From Phyto melanocephala (Eukaryota; Arthropoda; Insecta; Diptera; Rhinophoridae): a stretch of 64,000 nt of DNA. The stretch's first letter is position 1. Each line of letters begins with the position of its first letter. Made by a program: the position numbers and the translations under genes. The DNA lies in NCBI GenBank assembly GCA_941918925.1, contig OW799233.1, forward strand, positions 84,016,055-84,080,054, read 5' to 3'. This document shows, piece after piece, positions 48,401 to 61,645 of the stretch. Under the pieces are notes generated by a model. The model had not been told where the DNA came from. It searched no databases and saw only the letters and a program-made list of their open reading frames with translations.

Positions 48401-51400
48401 TGTTTTAATCTCTGAAAGTCTAGTTCAGAAAAAAAATTTGGCTCAAATTCTACAGTCACACACATCGGAAAATTTTGTGTCATTTCAAAATTTTCAAATC
48501 GTGAATTCTATATTGATCACTAAGTACATATTCTTCGGACTTGTACTAAAGTGTATAGTTTTTCGGAATCAGCTCCATTAGAGTTTGATAAATTCCAAGT
48601 TAGACCTTGATATTCTTTAAAGATAATTTTTCAAATACTAATGTTCTATATATCAATATTAAATCCTTCTCTATATGGTCGTGTCATTTTAGTGTTTTTT
48701 TTTTCACTTTGATTAAAAGCTCTTGTGATACAACTATACTGTAACTATGCCTCTCAAAGCTTTATTGGAGTTTCCAATGTAAACTGTATGTTGGTTGACG
48801 GACCATCAAATTATCGAATTGGTGTTGCATTGCAAGATTTACTTTCAATAGTATCGCGGGAGTTCAAGTAGAAATGCATGCCTTAAGTGTAGGAATTTGA
48901 ATACCTATTGGTACATCTTATACTCATATTATATTCTTCTTTTTAAATAAATCAAAATTCTTGAAAAACGCATTCATAGAAGCTACTCTTTTACACAATT
49001 AACTAAGAGCCATCTCCCATTTCAAAAGTATGTTCGAATACTTGTAAAGCTGCAAACAGAATTGTATGAATTGAAAGCAAATGAAATGTTTGCATATATT
49101 TTTGAACGGATATCCTGGCGGGGTGTTTGCAACTTTGACTGTGTTTTTGTATATGAGTGTGGATTTAACGGAAATTACAGTTATGACAATTTCAATCCTC
49201 TTTAGTACATAATAAAAAGTAAATATTAAACAAGCACAAATACAAAGTAATATTTATATACTCTTTAATTTTCAGGCACACAGTTTGACTTTGAGATTTA
49301 ATTTTGATATTCGGAAAAATTGTTATACAAAAGTGCATCCAATAATTTTTTTTTAGTTTTAACTGCTAAAATTAAGCATGACATGAAAAACAGTAAAATA
49401 TTGTAGAAAATGTTGATTCGTTTAATATTAGATATTTAATTACACTTGAAAAAAGTTACGAGAAACTTTTAATTTTATCATTTTAATGGACTTTAGCAAT
49501 AACATCATCACCAGCATTATATTAATATTTATGTGTAACATTGTCATAGTCATCATCGTCAACATGGTAGTTGTTGTTGTTGTTACTATGAGATGATGCT
49601 GCTGGAGCTGTTTGTTAATGTTGGTTGTTGCCGCCGCCGATGCTATTGTTGATGTTGATAATATTGCCCTCAAGCTGTGTCAGTTTCCTATTTAACCAGT
49701 CGCTGCTTGCCACAGCCGACACAGACTTTTGCCTCAGATGCCTAGCCTGGCTGCTTGGTTGCCATCAACTCCAACCATATTATCATCCTTGTCATACATG
49801 AAAGTATATGTACATGTATGTGGGGTATGTATGTATGTTTCATTGTAAAAACTGTTGAGAGTATTTTTTTTTTACTTCGCTTCACTTGTTTTCATACTGG
49901 CTTTTTTCTCAGACTGTATGCAAAAGGTTAAATTCGTAAATACGTACGTACGTATGTACGTAGCGATTCCAGTGCATAAGTACGTATTAACGGAGCAAGC
50001 ACTAACTAACTTTACTAACAAACAAATAAACAAACGAACCTTTTCAAACCGTTTTCCCAATCAACAAACCAACCATCCAGCCAAACAACTATGCCACTTA
50101 TACTCTGCATACCCAACTCATTCCCAGCATGCCAGAAATCACAACGTCACAAAAATTTCCGCCTTTGTCTGTTGTTGCTGTAATCATCCATTCGCTTGCT
50201 AGCCTCTCTCTCATCCTTTCACTTCTAGCAGCAATAATTTTTTTTGATTCTTTCCTTTTTTTTTTTTTTTGCAATATTTTGTTCATTTTCGAACACTGTG
50301 TTCGTCGTAGTACTATGTTTTTTTATCATGTTATTATTCGCTGTTGTTGTAGTGATGAAAACAGCACAATTCATATTCTTTAGTGAATTTAATTTCATAA
50401 AAATTTTTTTTTTTTAGTTTGTTTTTTGTCGTTGTTCCAATCATGATATAAAACTCACTCTTTCTTTTTTTAATTTAAACGACAATTCCTTTTAAAGGAT
50501 ACACTATTTTTAGCACGCATCACTGCCAGCCACTGTGATGAAAAGCATTATTCAATTGATTTTTACTTCACTCTACTCTCCTTGTCTTTTTGCCACTATG
50601 ACTGCTTTATAGCATTTCATTTTACTAACTTTATGTTGTAGCAGTTGAATGTACAACTTTTGTTGTGATATTTCGCAAATGGGTGGCTGGGATTACAAGC
50701 AAGGGGTTGAAGCCCGATTAAAATCAAGGAAATTAATATTTAGGGGAGTTTTTGAGTTGTGTATTTTTGCTGAATGTTAAAACACATTTGTTTTTTGCTA
50801 AACTGATTGCAATTGTCATTCGACAGTGAGTTTGGGGAGAGTAAAATGTTTAATTTAGTTAAAAGTTTTTTTTTTCTTAATATCTTCGTACCACGATGTA
50901 AGTCTGTGTGTTTATGTTTTTTTATTTTAATTACTAGAGTAAATGCAGGTTGGTAAATGAAAGTGACTCGTTTATATGCCGCATAGAAAAGTGATATTTT
51001 TATTTTAAATTGTTAAATAAAAAATTTAAATTTTTTCAATTTAAGATTAACTTAAACTAGGAAAATTTTAATACAATATTTGATGTGTTATATCGGTAAA
51101 ACTTACTAAATTTGTTGAGATTAAAATTAAAATTCAACAAATAAAAACTTAATTTTAAGAGCCAAATTATGGAAAAAATAATGTCAGTAATTACGTTATG
51201 TTTGAGTCTAATAGAGTTAGTAGTAAGATATAATATCAGGCAATGAATTAGCAAAATTACTTTAAGTTCAAATGTGGTTCTAAGGCTAATGCACTATTCA
51301 ATAACAATGGCAATATGGAAATAATGTTTACCTCTATTTATTTGATAACTCTGAATTTATATTTCACATTTTAACGCGAACAAACCCAAAAAAAAAAAAT

Positions 51401-53231
51401 TATAAAAACTGCCATGCCCATACATACGAAATAAAGCGGCGTCAACGTTAAGTAGTTGGCAAATTAAGATTTGACAGTGAGTTAAAAAGCGAAGCAAGCT
51501 GTAGAATATTAAAAAAAGTAAATAGAAAAGAAGAGAAGAGAAGAAGAGCGAAAAAAGTTTAAAAAAGCAAAGATAAGTAATTCAATTTTTTGATTAGTTG
51601 TTTTCATATGTTTTTATTTTTAATATATTATTGCAGAATTTAAGTGAACAATATGTGTTGCAATATTACTGCAAAATTGTCCAGAGTTGTTAGACTTTTT
51701 ACCACACAGCTTTTATTATTGCCACAGAGTTGCTTCTTCTATTTAGGTTTGGCAGTTTAGTGTTGGCAGCAAGCGGGCCAAAACACAACGCTTGTCTCTT
51801 CTGTTAAGTTTTGCCTATTAATTTCACACTTGCTTCTGGAGCGTAATGCAAATTTAAATAAATTAAAAACAGTCAACACTTTACTTGTCATCCGTTTTCA
51901 ATTTGCTATTGTGCAGTGTCTTTCGATTAGGGATTTCATGGTAAAGTTTTTCAAAATGGAGAAAATGTTTTTAAGTTCTCCATGTCCATGTGATATCGAG
52001 TGGTACATAGGAAATTTGCCAAATTTGTTTCTACAATTTTTCTACTTTAATAGATGTTTGGCTAGCTGAAAAGTCTTTTATTAATAATGCTTTCTTTATT
52101 TTGAAATGAAGTTTCTGTTTATTTTTAACATTAATATTAAAATGTGTACATTTAAAAACAACAAGTTTGGGTGCACAAATATTTTAAGAGAAGCGTATTT
52201 GTACTTGCTGAAAATCTTATTTATTTTTTCTGTTTATATGTAAGTCTGCCTCTTATCAACCTATTAAAAAGTAATTTAATTTACTTGTAGCATTTCATAG
52301 CTCTTACGGGGGAATACCTTAAATCTAAATAAAACTAAAACATTCATTGAATTGAATTAACGCACTTCTTTTATTTAATGGCAAATTAAACGACACTTTA
52401 TTTTTTTATGGCCACAAAATTGAAAAATAAAATCGTAATAAACATTCAAGTCAAGTAAAACAATCAAAAATATATAAATTATGCCACAACAAGAAAGCAA
52501 CAGTTTCCTTAATAACAAAAACAATAAACGGCAGCAGCATAAACACAGCCAAACAACCATCTAGTCATCCAGCAACAAGAAGATAAATGTCGACAAAACC
52601 ATTTGTTGTATTTAATTTTATGAGGTCATAAAAATGTTTGTAATCATTTTGCAATTTACAAGCAACTTACTAAAGCAACAACAAGTACAAGGACTTGATA
52701 ATAAAAAAAATGTAAAAAAAGAGAAGAAAAAATACAACAAATTGAAAAAGTGGATAAGAGTGAAAATGCTCCAAAACTTTCAACAACAACAACACATGGT
52801 TTTGTTAGATATTTTTTGTTTAAATTGTTTATAAAGATCCAATTTCTACAAGTTTGTTTGGAATTTTATGTTTTGGCGCCTAATTTAATTATTGTTGCTA
52901 AAAAGAAAAGAAACACACATGTGCATTCTCATCGAATATTGTTGATCGAAACAAGAAATATATATATTTTAACTTCAATCTAATGTTGTACAATTTTGTG
53001 TTTTTAATTCATTGTATTGTTTTTGTATAAATAAAGTTTTCAGACGCCACTTCCTAAAATATTGGTTTTATTTCAAAATACTAAAAAAATAAATAAATAA
53101 AAATGCCTTAAGAGTGTGATCTTCAATTATGATCATAAATCAATCGTCACACCGTCCCTTTATTTGCTGCATATATACTATGTATGTGTGTATGTATTGT
53201 TGTATGTTTGTATACACCATTCGTACATATT
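45453..53231. other. Gene-free stretch with simple repeats
   Basis: AT-rich unique DNA. Short GATGAT (47829-47846), TACG (49940-49962), GTT/CAA and pyrimidine tracts occur, the kind of sequence often seen in large fly introns. The longest open frame (129 codons, 45498-45887 minus) has no recognisable protein character. Confidence 0.5.
49940..49962. repeat. Imperfect (TACG)n microsatellite
   Basis: Tandem TACG with one TATG variant. Confidence 0.8.
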
Positions 53232-54026
53232 TTTATACCCGCCACCAAAAAAATGGTGTGGGTATATTCATTTTGTCATCCCGTTTGTAACACATCGAAA
53301 TATCCATTTTAGACCCCATAAAGTATATATATTCTGAATCGGGGTTTGATTTTATGACGATCTAGCTATGTCCGTCCGTCTGTCCGTCTGTTTAAAGCAC
53401 GATAGAGGTCGCACCGAAAAAGCTAGGGCGCTCAAATTTTGCCAGAATCTTTCTTATAGACAAGGTTTGTTTGGTATTGAAAATGGGCTAAATCGAAAAA
53501 GCTAGGTCGAAAAAGCCGTGTCCTTCGAACATCGAATAAAATGGAATTGTGTCCAAACGCCTTAACGTAGACTCATGAAACTTCGAATATATATTTCCTG
53601 GGTAAAGACAATATTTTTCCCCGAAAATTGTCTAAATCTATGCATTAGAAGATGAGTTATCGATCAAAATGTACGAAAATTTATACCGCACAGTGTATTT
53701 TTCGGTATATTTAAAAACAAAAAACGTCATAAAAGCAACAAAATTGGATCTACGAATCTGAAATTTTGCACACTTTGCTTTTTGGTGACACGCTTTCTTG
53801 TAACGGCAAATCAATGTGCCACGCCTACTTTTACGCCCACCTCCCATATAACGTTTTAACTAAAATTCATATAATTTCTCTATTAATAGAGATTTTGGAA
53901 TAATAAAGGCCTATATTGAAACACCTCAATTGTACTCATTCGCAGAAATAACTTTGACACGCCTACTATAACGCCCACTTTTCACGTTATCTACCGTTAA
54001 TGAAATTTAAAAGCTCATAAAACCGT

Positions 54027-54288
54027 TAAAATTATTAATTCCCATTTAAAAGAAATTTTGACTTAAGTCAAAAAAAATTATCTCTAAACATTTCAAACAA
54101 TTTATTTTCATGTACTAATGGCTAACAAATTTTAAAATTATACAAAACTTATTTCGTTTGAAAATCTTTTAAAAGCAAAATGTTATAGAAGTTTAAAAAA
54201 CAAAATCTTACTAATAAATTTCCCGTTTTAGAAAAATGCAGAGAATGTATATTTTAAATCACCCTGTGGCCCTTAAAATTTAACCTTA
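54027..54288. mobile_element. Second mariner-type MITE fragment inside DINE-B
   Basis: Alignment with the other DINE-B copy breaks at CATAAAACCG and resumes near TTAAATTCATGTAAATTCTC. The right edge reads GGCCCTTAAAATTTAACC, the same terminus as the MITE at 54478-55084 without its last bases. The left end is not matched, so it is probably truncated. Confidence 0.45.
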
Positions 54289-54477
54289 AATTCACTTTCT
54301 TCGTCTTAAATTCATGTAAATTCTCTATGAATAAAGATTTTGGAATACTAAAGGACTATATTGAAATATCTAAGTTATGTTTATTAGCAGAAACTTTATT
54401 GACACGCGTATTTTAACGGCCACTTTCATTGAAAGACTAAATTTACGAAAACATTTTACTAGCATACCGAAGTTATA

Positions 54478-55084
54478 ATGGGTGGTTTAATTTTAAGGGA
54501 CTATGTTGATTTTGAATAAAATTATTATGAAATTATTATCATTTATTTTTATAATGATAATATTTGTATGCTTCAATTATGTATGGAACAAAATATCGGC
54601 CAAATGGCCCCCCAACCTAGGTGGCACATCTCGATCCGATAGTCCAAATTTTCAATGACACTGTTGATGCTCGATTGTTGGGCACGATGATGAGTCGAGG
54701 TTGCTTGCTCTTTTGCCACGTTATCGTGAAAAACAGCAATGTTTCCCATTCAACGAACTAAGATGGCATTCACAGATGTTTTCACATTTCATACAGACCT
54801 GCTTTGCAGACATTTAAATATTTTTTACAATTTTCACGATTGTGGACGAATTCGGACGATTATGTTGACCAAAAGAATCACGAAGTGCACGAAATGCATT
54901 TTGATTTGAACGCCCATTTTTATAAAAATCTTTAATATTTAAAAGCGTTGCTCGATTGCGTATCTTTCCACGGTTCAAATTGAGTTAGTCTGAGATTGAG
55001 AAATGTCAAATGAAATACAAGAAAAAAGTTGAAGTTTAGATGTGGTTCACCTTAAACATGGGCCCTTCAAATTTAACCACCCTC
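54478..55084 (-). mobile_element. Mariner-type (rosa-like) MITE, uninterrupted
   Basis: It is 607 bp with terminal inverted repeats GGGTGGTTWAATTTKAAGGG and TA on both sides. On the minus strand the interior encodes DFYKNGRSNQNAFRALRDSF and continues GQHNRPNSSTIVKIVKNI before a stop. This is the N-terminal helix-turn-helix part of a mariner-family transposase, without the catalytic domain. The copy preserves the empty site for the 2,966-bp transposon at 35445-38410. Confidence 0.78.
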
Positions 55085-55227
55085 TACAAATAAAATGATG
55101 CATATTTTATTATAAAGAGATTATTCTATAGCGATTAACAAAATAATAATTATTGTGCTTAAATATACAAAAAATTGGTGGTGGGTATAAAAGATTCGGC
55201 ACAGCCGAATATAGTGCTCTTACTTGT

Positions 55228-56275
55228 TTATTTCCTTTTTGTTTTTTTTTAATTTAAGTTGTTTGTTTATTATAGGTCTAAGTTTTTTGTACAATTTTCT
55301 TAATTATATTCCAAGTTAGAAATTAACAAAAAGGGTTGGCCGTTCGTTTTGCTTCTCTAATTTTTTAGTATCGTTTTACTCAATACATGGTGGCAGCGCT
55401 GGTGAAATTATACACATACATATGAATATGAAATACATTTCTTCAAACGAAAAAGGAAGTGAGTTGCTTCAACAGTAGGCAATAAAATTATATTATCTCG
55501 ATATGAAATAAATGAATTTTGTTTGACATAAAAGTGATTGAATCGCGTATACAATTAAACAAACAATTTTTGAAATTAAAAAAAAAATTGTTTGTCAAAT
55601 GCTAACTCTTCAATAATACAATTAAATAATTCTTTAGATTCAATTAATATAGTCACAATTTTATTTTCTATTGACTGTATATTATTTAATTCAACTGTGC
55701 TGTTTGATCAATTTCGAATTCTTGGATTTATTATGAAATATTTTTCATTATTTTAAATGCATTCACCATAAATTAAAGATAAATACAATTAAGCCTTAAG
55801 TGTTTTTGGTATCACTATTCAGAGGTTCTATAAAACAATCAAAATTGAACAAATTTTTCACCCAAGCAACAACTATTTAAATCCATAGTTGTTGCTTGGG
55901 ATATTGGGCCCTTTGTTCCTTATAGGAACCACAGGACATAATATATATATATATAACATTGTTAAAAATTCTACTCTCTTGCTTTTGGAGTTAGTACAAC
56001 AAATAGTGATCTCCCTGTCGCAGTGATATGAATTTATATTCTTAAAATAATAAAGGATAGAAAACTAACTTACTCTCGCTCTAAACGTTTTAAAGAATCC
56101 AAAATTTGGATATGATTTTAATAATAATAATAGTTTATACATGTTACTTATTAAAAATTAATTAAATCATTTATTATTCCAACTTCAAAACAATACAAAT
56201 TGCCGATACAAAATTCTGCTTGATTTTTCATTATTGGAACAAACCAAAAACTCAAAATATTATTTAAAATATTAA
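55228..56275. other. Gene-free stretch
   Basis: AT-rich DNA with a (TA)n tract at 55939-55956. No coding sequence was found. Confidence 0.5.
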
Positions 56276-57285
56276 CATGTAAGAGTGTCATATTCGGCCG
56301 TGCCGAATCTGATAATACCCTTCACCATCATGTACATATGTATAATCCTACATCGTAGCTTAACCTATATTTTATGTTATACTCTATTTTTTTCGACGCC
56401 CTCCTTGATTTTGAATGTTTACGTAGTTATCTGTATTCTAGTCAAGCCCTTTTATTTAATACCAATATTGTTGGGGGTTAAAAAATTAGTTCCGCCATTT
56501 TGTTTTAGACGCCATTTTGGATTTAACATTTTAGAATAATTTACTGTATTCTACTGGTCAAGCCCTTTAATTTGATACCAATATTGAGGATGTTCGAGAA
56601 GTTACATTTTAAAATACCAGATTTGACCCAATATATATTTATTGTCCGCCATTTTGTAGTGGCGGCCAAGATAAATTTCAAGTTTTATGGTGCTTTTATT
56701 CTTCTAGTCAAGTCCTTTCAGATGCTACCAATACTGACTCTCTCTGTTGTCTAGAAGCTGAAAAAATTGATTTGCGTTTGTAAATTTTTAAAATATATAT
56801 GAAAAAAAAATAACTTTTACCGATTAGAGCCCGCTTTATCCAAAATTTTTCACGAATATCTTTAGAGGCATGTTACATCTACAAATAGTAGCAAACGTAA
56901 CTATAAATTATCCTATGACTGAACAATTTTGATTTTGTTGGTAAAAATATAGAAAAAAACAGAGGCAGTCGTGTTTATTTGCTCATATCTTAGAAAGTTA
57001 CCGTGCGATTGTGCTGAATTTCAATAGCGATTCATTCCTGCTTATTTCCAAGAGATTGATACCATATACAGATCTGAGGGACATATAGTTGCTTCTAAAA
57101 GTTGATTTCAACCAACACACGGACAGACGGGCAGACGGACAGACGGTCAGGGCTTTATCGACTCCTCTATTCATAAGCTTTCAGAAAATATGTACTTTAT
57201 GGGGTCGGAAATAAAAATTCTAGAAATCACAAACGGAATGACAAAGCTATGTATACTCTTGTTCATCACAGGTGAAGCGTATAAA
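56276..57285 (-). mobile_element. DINE-1-like Helentron derivative, long variant, complete
   Basis: On the minus strand the 5' end is TTTATACGCTTCACCTGTG, with the GTCCGTCTGCCCGTCTG run. The 3' end is GATTCGGCACGGCCGAATAT, then GACACTCTTACATG and TT. Between them is the long-variant interior with repeated GCCATTTTG/CGCCATTTT blocks (about 56490, 56510 and 56650), in place of the A-rich spacer of the short variant. It is the best full-length example of the long variant here. Confidence 0.82.
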
Positions 57286-59316
57286 AATGCAGAAGTATTA
57301 AGAAAATTTACAATTAACATTTGTCAATTTTATAGTTTAAGTAAAATCTTGTCAACAATCACAGTGGTCAGAAAGGTTGAATAAGTAAATTAAAGAAAAT
57401 ACATTCAGCTAATCCAGTTATATATTAACGATTAATTATTAGAATATATAACAAACATTATTTAGAAGATTAATATATTTTTAAAACTCTTCCTTACATT
57501 TACTATAAATCACTTATATTATGGCTTAAGTTCATTTTTCTATTAGTAAACTTCCATTCCGATATTAGCCGAGAGGAATACATTTTTGACACTAGCTACG
57601 ATTTCATCATCAATCGGTATCACATGTATAACAATTTAATGAAATTTGAATTAGGGAAGCATAGCACTAATTATTTATTAAATTTGTCTTTTTCTTCCTA
57701 AATAAATTACATTTTTATTCATGTTCATATTCTCTCATATTCTTCATAAATTTATTTATCCTTTCTAGATCCGTTATAATTTAATAAATGTTTTAGGAAG
57801 TTAAATAATAGAAAAATTAACTTAAGCCAGAATACAAATGATTTATAGTAAATTTAAGAATAAAAGGATCGAATGGATATTAATTTATAATTATAAAAAT
57901 TCGTTAACATAATATTAGAAGCTTCAGTACAATAAATAGTTTAATATCTAAAGACCAACTATAATTATTACAAAAGTCTTGTTTTGTAATCCTTCTACTT
58001 ATATTAAAAAAAATCAAATAAAGAACATATTTTAAGAAGTTAATGTGCCACTTTTGTGCACCACTGTCTATATTTTAAATAACATTTTGCCTTGGTTTAA
58101 AAGACATCAATTTATACAGGAATTTGGGAATTCTGCATAATTTTAGATAATCACAGAGTTTATTTTCTTTTGTTTTGAGCGGTACGAAACACGAGTAAAA
58201 GCTGTAATTTAGATGATTTATGTCTAGCGCTGATTAAGGAGAAATTTTAGTTTAAAAGGAAACTAGCAATTTCTAGTTAAAGTTGCAATAAGTGTAGTCA
58301 GAAATTTAGTAGAAAATTAAAAAAGAACAATAAAAAAGCAATAGGGTGATGTATTAGCGGAGGCGAAACTTAAGTGCCCTGCACGGGTTATTATTTTTGT
58401 TTTTAATATTTTACAACGTATTTCAAAAGAAGAAATTTTTTCTTAATAGAAAAGAATCAACTAGAAAATTTAATTCTCTGCTTTGAGTTCCTGAAGGCCT
58501 AGATTCACTTTCGGATTTAGTCGTTTGTTGTACAAGTAAATATTTGTGACATTTTTTTTTCGCTGGTCAGTCCGAGTTTATGAAAAGTTTCATAAAATTC
58601 TTCTTAATTCTTTGCCACCGTTTTTTATATCTAGAAAATTAATTAACAATTCTAAAGCGCATTAAAAAAAATATTCGTATGACACAGGCAACCGATTTTG
58701 TTGTGATTCCATTTAAATCGGACAGAATTATATCAGATTTTGCTGTAAATAAATAGTACGATTGTGTAGGGTAGTGCAACCAGGCATTAATTGAAGAAAA
58801 AATTCGTTGCCATCCAACTGGGTTTTCTACTGTACTGTTAACAAAATCAAATAAATCGCTTAGGTTAAAATGAGATATGGATTAAAATTAATTTTTTTAC
58901 GAAAAAAAATCTTATTCTTATTGTCTTAAACGTTGTTTTCGCACACGCCACTCAAGTAAATAATCGAGGATTGTTTTATTTTTGAAGCTTCTATATAAAA
59001 ATTTATTGTTTCATACGAAAAAATCGTCGGCTATTATTGGGTGTATACTTGAAAATGTGGAATTTTTTAAAACATAAAACATTTGTACAATAAAAATTTA
59101 TTCAAAGTATTGGCCATTGTTAGCTATGTCGGAGGGGGTTATGTATAGATTTTAAGGCAGGTAAATCAAATCTTCCCAATTTTTTTTTTTTTTTTTTTTT
59201 TGATAAATGGTTTTAAACAGATAGTGCAACATGTGACCCTAATATGGGCATTTGTTCGCCAGTTTCATTTGTAGAAGGTTCTTTGTGATGGTATGGTCAG
59301 ATTTCAGAAGACCAGG
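57286..59316. other. Gene-free stretch with a possible mariner relic
   Basis: AT-rich. A possible transposase tail is at 59030-59130. A 22-T run is at 59180-59201. Confidence 0.5.
59030..59130 (-). mobile_element. Possible 3' end relic of a mariner-type element
   Basis: On the minus strand the frame reads ANNGQYFE followed by a stop, which I recall as the C-terminus of a very common insect mariner-family transposase. Both termini and the rest of the gene are absent, so the call depends on about eight residues and adjacent untranslated sequence. Confidence 0.35.
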
Positions 59317-59445
59317 GGCCAAATTACGGCATTCGATCACGATCGAAATTTTACTCGAACGAGCGAGCTCACTGTGCTTCAGGTATAGATATTCTAATAA
59401 GAATTTTCAAATTTCGATTTCGTTCGAATGCCGTAATTTGCCCCC
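59317..59445. mobile_element. MITE with GGGGCCAAATTACGGCATTCG ends, copy 2
   Basis: It has the same ends and core as 16022-16152. Here the right inverted repeat is GGGGGCAAATTACGGCATTC in reverse complement. It is 129 bp long and non-coding. Confidence 0.75.
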
Positions 59446-61429
59446 AGATTAGATAAGATCTTTTCGCATCTTTTTAGCGTCATATTTGTTATAAGTATCA
59501 ATTCAGCTTTAATATATAGTAATGAATTTGTTTTTATCGGTACAAAAATGATTTTGTTTTATAACGTTAAAGCAACATTTTGGACATTCAAAATCGTCTT
59601 TAAAAATTCTTGACTTCTATTCTTATGGTACTCTATATCCCCGCTTTTTAATGGATCCTGCTGTTTAAATACATTTTGAAATTGCTGCCTGAGTAGCTCT
59701 TAATGAATATGCACGCTCTTGTTGAGTTTGACAACAAACGTTAAGAAGTTAAGCCTCCAATGTTGGTCTTTGCATCTCTTTAGCTGGCCTGTCCGATGAA
59801 GCACATTGACAAGAAACTTCGGTGAGCAAAAGGTGTGCTTCAGCGGCACTTTATTTTCAAATTAAAGAAGCAAAACAAATTTCACGAATGTTACGCTTTG
59901 TTGGCACAAAATTTGACATATTTGAAGAAAAACAATTTTATTTAGACCTAATGTTAAATGACAGATTTAAAAAACAAATTTTATTTAGACTTTATGTTAA
60001 ATGGCTGATTTGTACCCATCAAAATGACATATAAGTTATTAAAGACAAAAACAACCTTCCATCTGTTGCGAATCCTGCATTTTTAAGTTATACACACAAT
60101 ATGTACATATGTATATATGTAGTTAATCAAACAATTATATCGTAATTCAAGAACAAAAATAAAACATTCACCATCAGTTTGACACACAAATTATTATGCT
60201 CTAGTTTTGTACGAAATGCGCCCTGAAGACATTTCAACAGAACGGCTTCAATTTTAGCTTATATTATAATAAGTGAAAACAAACATTTCAAAATAACATT
60301 AAACAGAAAAGGCGTTTAAAATGATTGAAAATTGCCCGAGGTTCTATTGTGACACAAGACCTTGAAATAAAACAAACGTTTCGTAGCATATGAAAAATAA
60401 TTTATACACAATCTGAATATTGTAGAAAAGCTACATTAATAAACAAAATGAGATATTAAAAAACATTTTATAAAAATTTAATAGACAATGCTGTTGTATC
60501 AAAAAATTATCACAGAAAAATCAAACTTTTTCTAACAAGCCATATGCGAGTGTCTACAAACATGGATTAAAATTCAGGGTTTAAAAAAAGGAAAATTAAC
60601 AACCCGGTGGTAATGCCATATTTTATACTAAAATTTTATTATTGTTGCTTTTATTACTTCAATTTTTTTTTTACTGAAATAAGTATTATTTTGAATATGC
60701 AAGCAAGCATTTAAATGCACTATTATTGTTATACGCGCCATTTCGTCAGTCAGTCATTCATTCATTCATTCTGTCAGTCACTTTTTGCCAGGCATTAGAC
60801 GCATGACACGGACACGTACGAAATCTTTCGTTTTACCAACATACATTCTCGCACTATTTTACACACAAGTATGTATGTATATACAGATGACCAGGAAGGC
60901 AATTCAACAAAAAACAAGGAATCAATATGTTAATATACTGCAAATATTAGATAGTCATGCGTTAGCTAGAGCTTTTACAGTTTTTTCTACTCAATATTTC
61001 GATTTTTTTTGTTATTTTAAATTTTATAACAGAACACACACTTGACAGGTAAGCTTAAAAAAAGCACTACAACTACAGCTCAACATCGACTCAAACTCAT
61101 AGTGACCATCATGTGAGGAGAACCACAAAAAAATAAAACTTTAAAACAGATCTTAGACAGGAGATAGTGAGGCGGACATACACAGGCATAAACACACTTC
61201 TAAATATCACAAACAACGACAGCAACAACAAAAAATATTTGAAAATTCGAACAATAATAAAAACAAAAATTTTGTAAAATGATTCAACTAAAGCTAACCA
61301 ATTGAGCTGGAGCGTTTGTACACCGCAGAAAATTAGTTCGTTTAAAAGTGAGAAAAGTTTGTTTCTGGAAATTCTAATGTAATGGTTAATTTATTTGCAA
61401 ATAATATTAATAGGCAAGTTATCATTTTT
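59446..61429. other. Gene-free stretch
   Basis: AT-rich DNA with simple CATT and CAGT repeats near 60745-60780. There is no recognisable gene. Confidence 0.5.
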
Positions 61430-61462
61430 TGAAAATACCCTTCATCGGTATTTACATAGGTA

Positions 61463-61645
61463 AAGGGTGTTTTTTTAAGCCCGATAGAACTTGAAATTGT
61501 AAAAAATAACACAAAAAATTGAATTGTAATCAAAAATTTTTTTTTATTCGAAAGATCAATACGTGACATTAACATTTGAAAATGATTTCGGGCATATGGG
61601 CACCGCGGCTGTTCTTGACGAAGCGCATTCTGGACGTCCAATTTT
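61463..61645 (+). repeat. Left arm of the 183/184-bp inverted repeat
   Basis: The arm starts AAGGGTGTTTTTTTAAGCCC and has nine T in the internal run where the right arm has ten. Confidence 0.9.

Larger units (their letters stand above)
53232..55227 (+). mobile_element. DINE-B element, second copy
   Basis: It begins TTATACCCGCCACC with fold-back GGTGTGGGTATA, then ACCCCATAAAGTATATATA and GTCCGTCCGTCTGTCCGTC. It ends with the hairpin GATTCGGCACAGCCGAATA and TAGTGCTCTTACTTG before a T run. It aligns with 34741-39550 in reverse along both flanks. The same mariner-type MITE occupies the same internal position (54478-55084). A second, partial insertion with a related terminal sequence is at 54027-54288. 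Non-coding. Confidence 0.82.
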
